Source: Ornithinimicrobium cavernae | Lineage (GTDB): Bacteria > Actinomycetota > Actinomycetes > Actinomycetales > Dermatophilaceae | Assembly: GCF_003121625.1 (NCBI RefSeq) | Contig: NZ_QDDJ01000007.1 | Coordinates: 1 to 64,000, forward strand | Length of the DNA: 64,000 bases | Direction: 5' to 3' | Shown here: positions 60,511-64,000 of the stretch, one piece after another | How positions within the stretch are numbered: position 1 is the stretch's first letter | Layout: each line of letters opens with the position of its first letter | Notes under the pieces: model-generated | Database searches by the model: none | The model's input: the letters and a program-made list of their open reading frames with translations, nothing else | What the model was told of the DNA's origin: nothing | Made by a program: the position numbers and the translations under genes

Positions 60511-61467
60511 ATGGCCACGACCGGGACACTGCCCGAGACGATCCGGCTGGTCGAGGTCGGGCTGCGGGACGGGCTCCAGGCCGTGCCGGCGCCGCTGGAG
60601 ACCGCGGACAAGGTGGCGCTGATCGAGGGGCTCATCGACGCCGGGCTGCGGGAGATCGAGGCGGTGTCCTTCGCCCATCCCCGCGTGCTGCCACAGCTGG
60701 CCGACGCCGAGGCGGTGATGGCGGCCGTGCCGCGCCCCGAGGGCGTCACCTACCGCGGCCTGGTGCCCAACCTTCGTGGTGCGCAGCGCGCGGTCGCCAC
60801 CGGGCTCGACGAGTGGACCCTCGTTGTCGCCGCCGACGAGGAGACCAGCCTGCGCAACCAGCGGCGCACCGTCACCCAGATGCTGGGCGAGCTCGAGGAC
60901 GTTGCCCGACTGGCCCGGGAGAACGGCGTGCGACTGGTGGTGGCCGTGGCGTGCGCGTTCTTCGCGCCGGCCCGCGGTCCGGTGCCCCGCGAGGAGTACC
61001 TGCGCGTGGTCGACGCCGCCGTCGACGCCGGTGTGCCGGCGCTCTACCTGGCCTGCACGACCGGACAGGAGCATCCCGTCGAGGTCGGTGAGCGGCTCAC
61101 GGAGGTGCGCGAGCGGCATACCCATCTTGAGGTCGGTGTCCATCTGCACAACCGCAACGGGTTCGCCACGGCCAATGCCGTCGCCGCGATGCAGGCGGGC
61201 GCCGCCTGGCTCGAGGGCAGCTTCTGCGGTCTCGGCGGCGACCTGTGGTTCCCGGGCGACCCCAGTGTGCTCGGCAACGCCCCGTTGGAGGACCTCATCC
61301 ACCTGTGCGACGGTCTGGGCGTGGCCTCAGGGATCTCGCTCGAGAAGTACCTGCCGGTGGCTCGCCGGGTGGAGGAACTGACGGGAGTCCCCACGACGTC
61401 GTTCGTCGCGCGCGGAGGCACTCGCCAGGACCTGGCGAGCGCGGAGTGGCCGGAGGAGCTGCCGTGA
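60511..61467 (+). CDS. HMG-CoA-lyase-like aldolase, atypical active site
   Basis: 318 residues, DRE-TIM metallolyase fold. LVEVGLRDGLQAV gives the conserved Arg19-Asp20, EIEAVSFAHPRVLPQLAD follows, VHLHNRNG supplies metal His211 and His213, and LGNAPLEDL holds the metal Asn. The loop that is GGCPYA in HMG-CoA lyase, with catalytic Cys266, reads GGDLWFPGD here, so Cys is replaced by Asp244. It probably cleaves a related tertiary 3-hydroxyacyl-CoA. It overlaps the GntR gene by 4 bp. Confidence 0.88.
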   Translation: MATTGTLPETIRLVEVGLRDGLQAVPAPLETADKVALIEGLIDAGLREIEAVSFAHPRVLPQLADAEAVMAAVPRPEGVTYRGLVPNLRGAQRAVATGLDEWTLVVAADEETSLRNQRRTVTQMLGELEDVARLARENGVRLVVAVACAFFAPARGPVPREEYLRVVDAAVDAGVPALYLACTTGQEHPVEVGERLTEVRERHTHLEVGVHLHNRNGFATANAVAAMQAGAAWLEGSFCGLGGDLWFPGDPSVLGNAPLEDLIHLCDGLGVASGISLEKYLPVARRVEELTGVPTTSFVARGGTRQDLASAEWPEELP

Positions 61468-62153
61468 CCGAGCCCGCAGGAGTGGAGAGCGAGGCCCAGG
61501 ACGCGGCCGAGCGTGCCTACCGGGCCGTCCTGGCGCTGATCGTGACCGGCGAGGCGAGCGAGGGGACCTGGCTGCGCGAGACCACCCTCGCCGAGCAGAT
61601 CGGCGTGAGCCGCACCCCGGTCCGTCAGGCGCTCAACCGGCTCGCCGCGGAGGGCGCGGTCGAGCTGCGCCCGCACCGCGGCGCGCAGGTCGCCTCGTTC
61701 AGCCCCGAGGAGATGGCCTCTCTGTATGACCTGCGGGCGCGGTTCGAGCCGCTGGCCGCGCGGCTCGCCGTGGAACGGCTGTCCGCACAGGACGTGGAGG
61801 AGCTCGTCGGGCTGGCGGCCCAGATGGAGGCGCTCGTCGGTGCGGGTGAGCCCGATCCGGCGGAGCTGGCCCGTCTGAACGACCAGTTCCATGCGGTCTT
61901 CATCCGCGAGGCGGGCAACCGGCACCTGACCCTCGCGATCCAGACCGTGACCCGGCCGGTGTTCGTGGCCCGGACCTTCCAGACCTACAGCAGACACGCC
62001 CTGGAACGGAGCATGCGCCACCACGCCGAGCTGGTCGACGCCGCACGGCTGCGCGATGGCGAGTGGGCCGAGGCGATCATGCGCGCACACATCCTGGCGG
62101 CCCGCCACGCCTCTGACGAACAGACACCCCAACACACACGAGGAGACACATGA
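61464..62153 (+). CDS. GntR-family (FCD) transcriptional regulator
   Basis: 229 residues, GTG start overlapping the lyase stop. Winged helix: LRETTLAEQIGVSRTPVRQALNRLAAEGAVEL, recognisable by GVSRTPVRQAL. The FCD effector domain shows the metal-binding pattern LYDLRARFEPLAARLA, FHAVFIREAGNRHL (His) and MRHHAELVDAA (His). Such regulators bind TTGTATACAA-type palindromes; a perfect one lies before livK and a one-mismatch copy before the flavoprotein. It is probably the substrate-responsive repressor of the whole uptake and degradation set. Confidence 0.92.
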   Translation: MTEPAGVESEAQDAAERAYRAVLALIVTGEASEGTWLRETTLAEQIGVSRTPVRQALNRLAAEGAVELRPHRGAQVASFSPEEMASLYDLRARFEPLAARLAVERLSAQDVEELVGLAAQMEALVGAGEPDPAELARLNDQFHAVFIREAGNRHLTLAIQTVTRPVFVARTFQTYSRHALERSMRHHAELVDAARLRDGEWAEAIMRAHILAARHASDEQTPQHTRGDT

Positions 62154-62704
62154 AGATCGGCATCGTCATCGGCTCGGTCAGGGACGGACGCATCGGGGTG
62201 CAGGTGGCCAACTGGGTGCACGAGCAGGCCAAGGAGAGGGACGTGGCCTACGACCTCATCGACCTCAAGGAGTTCGACCTGCCCGTCTACACCTCCTCCC
62301 GCGTGCCCGCCGCGTCGGACAAGAACTACGGCGACGACCGGGTCAACCGCTGGAGCGGGACCATCGACGCCTACGACGGCTTCGTGTTCGTGACACCCGA
62401 GTACAACCACGGCGTGCCCGGCGGCCTGAAGAACGCCTTCGACTGGATCTTCCCCGAGTGGTGGAGCAAGGCCATCGCCTTCGTGTCCTACGGCGCCGCC
62501 TTCGGGTTCCGGGTGATCGAGCAGTGGCGTCCGATCGTCGCCAACGCCAACATGTTCGACATCAAGGCGCAGCTGTCGTTCAGCACCATGATCGACTTCG
62601 AGGACGGCATCCTCACTCCGGCTCAGCGGCACACCGACGAGGTGACCCGCCTGTTCGAGTCCCTGGAGGCAGCCAGCGGGGCCATGTCGACGCTTCGCCA
62701 GTAG
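62150..62704 (+). CDS. NADPH-dependent FMN reductase family protein
   Basis: 184 residues, ATGA overlap with gntR and a good AGGAGA site. Flavodoxin-like fold: IVIGSVRDGRIGVQVANWV (FMN phosphate loop), then PEYNHGVPGGLKNAFDW (isoalloxazine loop typical of the azoreductase/SsuE-like family). It would provide reduced FMN or reduce a quinone directly, a plausible partner for a flavin-dependent step of this pathway. Last gene of the plus-strand unit; the terminator hairpin at 62742-62777 follows. Confidence 0.92.
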   Translation: MKIGIVIGSVRDGRIGVQVANWVHEQAKERDVAYDLIDLKEFDLPVYTSSRVPAASDKNYGDDRVNRWSGTIDAYDGFVFVTPEYNHGVPGGLKNAFDWIFPEWWSKAIAFVSYGAAFGFRVIEQWRPIVANANMFDIKAQLSFSTMIDFEDGILTPAQRHTDEVTRLFESLEAASGAMSTLRQ

Positions 62705-62729
62705 CGGCGAGCGGCGGTCGCTCCGCTGG

Positions 62730-62789
62730 GCTCGGACGACAGGACGGCCGGCAGCTCGCGTGAGCTGCCGGCCGTCCGTCACCGCCTGG
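62730..62789. repeat. 60-bp direct repeat, copy 1
   Basis: Begins GCTCGGACGACAGGACGG and ends CGTCACCGCCTGG. Copy 2 at 63734-63793 is identical at 58 of 60 positions by my alignment. The two copies flank the SDR gene in direct orientation; each contains a long terminator-like hairpin. Confidence 0.9.
62742..62777. terminator. Terminator hairpin in repeat copy 1
   Basis: GGACGGCCGGCAGCTC (62742-62757) pairs perfectly with GAGCTGCCGGCCGTCC (62762-62777) around a GCGT loop, a 16-bp stem. It lies between the FMN reductase and the convergent SDR gene, so it can terminate both. No T-tract follows on either strand. Confidence 0.75.
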
Positions 62790-62802
62790 CCCTAGGGAGG
62801 CC

Positions 62803-63633
62803 TCAGAACCGCGCGAGCAACCCGGCGTCGACCGGTATCGCGATCCCCGTCACGTAGCGCGCCTCATCACTGGCCAGCCACAGGACGGCATTGCTGATGT
62901 CCTCCGGCTCGACCCACGCTGCGGGAAGCAGCGAGATGCCACCGAAGACGCGCTGCACATCCTCCAGCGTCGGCTCCTCGACGTCGGGGACGTAGGCCTT
63001 GAGCAGGCGCTGGTTCATCGCCATCTCCGTGTTGACCATGCCGGGGTTGACGGTGTTCACCCGGATGTTGCTCTTGCCCAACTCATTGGCTATGGTCCCC
63101 ATCAGCCCCTGGAGGCCGTGCTTGGACGCGGTGTAGTGAGCCTGGTTCGGTGCGCCGACCAGACCCGCCGTCGAGCTGATGATCACGACGGACCCGCCAC
63201 CGTTCTTGACCATGCCGGGCACGACTGCCTTGACTGCGTGCCACGCGCCGACGAGGTTGACCGAGAGGATCTGCTGCCACTGCTCGTCCGTCAGTTCGAG
63301 GACCGGGCTCTGGTTGGAGATGCCGGCATTGGAGACCAGGATGTCGATCCTCCCGAACTTCTCCTCGGCCTCGGCCGCCACCGCCTCGAGGGCGGACAGG
63401 TCCCGGACGTCGGCCACGCGAGCCAGGACCTGGCGCCCCGCGGCCTCGACCAGGCCGGCGGTCTCGGCCAGTTCCTCCGGAGTGCCTTGCGTGTAGTCCA
63501 CACCTGTCTCATCGCGCGCCAGGTCGGTGATGACGATGTCCGCGCCCTCCTGCGCCAGACGCACGGCGTGGGCTCGACCCATCCCTCGCGCAGCCCCCGT
63601 GATGAATGCGACCTTGCCGTCCAAGCGAGCCAT
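62803..63633 (-). CDS. Short-chain dehydrogenase/reductase (carveol-dehydrogenase-like)
   Basis: 276 residues; ATG 63633 follows GGAGGAGTGAGG. NAD-binding ITGAARGMGRAHAVRLAQEGADIV, NAGI, catalytic Ser in VIISSTAGL, YTASK with the Tyr-Lys pair, and C-terminal YVTGIAIPVDAG. The insertion after the second strand (DETGVDYTQGTPEELAETAGLVEAAGR, in two parts) and the MVNTEMAMNQ loop resemble actinobacterial SDRs classed as mycofactocin-coupled, such as carveol dehydrogenases; that coupling is inference. A palindrome (63675-63690) upstream may control it. Flanked on both sides by the 60-bp direct repeats. Confidence 0.9.
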   Translation of the reverse strand: MARLDGKVAFITGAARGMGRAHAVRLAQEGADIVITDLARDETGVDYTQGTPEELAETAGLVEAAGRQVLARVADVRDLSALEAVAAEAEEKFGRIDILVSNAGISNQSPVLELTDEQWQQILSVNLVGAWHAVKAVVPGMVKNGGGSVVIISSTAGLVGAPNQAHYTASKHGLQGLMGTIANELGKSNIRVNTVNPGMVNTEMAMNQRLLKAYVPDVEEPTLEDVQRVFGGISLLPAAWVEPEDISNAVLWLASDEARYVTGIAIPVDAGLLARF

Positions 63634-63674
63634 CGTCCTCACTCCTCCTGCGCATGCGCGCAAAACCTCGAATG

Positions 63675-63690
63675 TGTTGACGGTTCAACA
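63675..63690. promoter_or_regulatory. Palindrome TGTTGA-CGGT-TCAACA upstream of the SDR
   Basis: Perfect 6-bp arms (63675-63680 and 63685-63690) around CGGT, 42 bp before the SDR start. The arrangement fits a repressor operator; on the minus strand TTGAAC overlaps it and could serve as a -35, but I found no good -10. Confidence 0.5.
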
Positions 63691-63733
63691 AATTTCGCCT
63701 ACCCCTTGTTCCACGTCAGACACGCTCGCGGCC

Positions 63734-63793
63734 GCTCGGACGACAGGACGGCCGGCAGCTCGCGTGAGCTGTCGGCCGTCCGTCACCACCTGG
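63734..63793. repeat. 60-bp direct repeat, copy 2
   Basis: Same unit as 62730-62789 with two differences (T for C in the second hairpin arm and A for G near the end). It lies between the SDR gene and the partial gene at the right edge. Confidence 0.9.
63746..63781. terminator. Terminator hairpin in repeat copy 2
   Basis: GGACGGCCGGCAGCTC (63746-63761) and GAGCTGTCGGCCGTCC (63766-63781) form a 16-bp stem with one G-T pair around GCGT. It lies 25 bp beyond the stop of the edge gene on the minus strand and would terminate its transcript before the SDR. Confidence 0.75.
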
Positions 63794-63805
63794 TGGCAGG
63801 GCCTG

Positions 63806-64000
63806 TCAGGGGCGGTCGAGGTCGAAGACGTAGCTCCCCGAGCCGCGGTAGGACTCCACGACCCACGAGTAGTAGCCCGAGGTGCCCGTGTAGGAGACCT
63901 GCTCGGTGCTGTCCGAGCTGATGCCCTGTGCGACGGTCACCCAGCTGGAGCCGTTCCACTTCTCCAGGATGAGATCGAAGTCGGTGCCGTCCGGGCCGGT
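63806..64000 (-). CDS. C-terminus of a secreted protein with PPC-like beta domain
   Basis: Only the last 64 codons are in the window, ending with TGA at 63808-63806. The visible sequence, with DFDLILEKWNGSSWVTVAQ, TEQVSYTGTSGYYSWVVESY and RGSGSYVFDLDRP, matches the bacterial pre-peptidase C-terminal (PPC) beta-sandwich at the end of secreted actinobacterial serine proteases. The catalytic part lies beyond the right edge, so protease identity is inference from this common fusion. Confidence 0.7.
   Translation of the reverse strand, partial: TGPDGTDFDLILEKWNGSSWVTVAQGISSDSTEQVSYTGTSGYYSWVVESYRGSGSYVFDLDRP

Overview
The window is very GC-rich DNA (about 70% by eye) with actinobacterial gene content: the FhaA/FhaB-PstP-RodA-PbpA-PknB-CrgA growth and division block, short overlapping operons, many GTG starts and LivKHMGF/FCD-GntR catabolic modules. 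The overall flavour (DUF222/HNH protein, DUF3618 and holin-like envelope genes, DUF6986 in a uricase operon) suggests a member of Micrococcales, perhaps Intrasporangiaceae/Ornithinimicrobiaceae. That placement is inference. No rRNA and only one tRNA (Leu-CAG) are present. No gap between called features exceeds about 300 bases.

Layout. 1-9.5 kb: mixed housekeeping genes (partial DUF222/HNH protein, GNAT, disulfide-type oxidoreductase, alpha/beta hydrolase, ion channel, exonuclease III, an orphan DNA methyltransferase, a three-gene envelope-stress-like operon, MaoC dehydratase) ending at tRNA-Leu. 9.7-21.9 kb: fhaA-fhaB-pstP-rodA-pbpA-pknB, DUF881, a frameshifted IS110-family transposase, crgA, rhomboid protease and cyclophilin. 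This order, including the Leu tRNA beside fhaA, matches what I recall of the origin-proximal region of Mycobacterium tuberculosis, but without pknA or trpG. 21.9-27.6 kb: two coupled amidohydrolases divergent from an RpiR regulator, an SSS symporter and a HAD dehalogenase-like enzyme, with two near-identical candidate operators. 27.7-31.2 kb: an apolar-tail membrane protein and an acyltransferase-3/SGNH protein.

31.2-43.0 kb is a 13-gene minus-strand run. The promoter-distal half is uricolysis (DUF6986 aldolase/citrate-lyase-like protein, uricase, OHCU decarboxylase, HIU hydrolase, allantoinase, ureidoglycine aminohydrolase). The promoter-proximal half is an Amadori-compound module (FrlB-like deglycase, FrlD-like kinase, polar amino-acid ABC transporter, ornithine-cyclodeaminase-like protein, LacI regulator), headed by a LacI-type palindrome. 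Both halves would release nitrogen from scavenged compounds.

43.1-47.7 kb: a tight plus-strand group of ATP-grasp ligase, class I glutamine-amidotransferase/S51-like protein and enterochelin-esterase-like hydrolase, followed by a NYN-domain nuclease and a flavin reductase. This is a candidate uncharacterised ligase system. 47.8-63.6 kb: a large catabolic island with a homogentisate-dioxygenase-family enzyme, IclR and FCD-GntR regulators, an NTF2-like protein, a fumarate-reductase-like flavoprotein, LivKHMGF uptake, a shortened dienoyl-CoA-reductase-like enzyme, a hydrolase, a CaiB-type CoA transferase, an HMG-CoA-lyase-like enzyme lacking the usual Cys, an FMN reductase and an SDR. It looks like a complete uptake-plus-degradation route for an organic (probably aromatic or cyclic) acid whose identity I cannot name. 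The right edge holds the C-terminus of a secreted protein, separated from the SDR by one of two 60-bp direct repeats that carry terminator hairpins.
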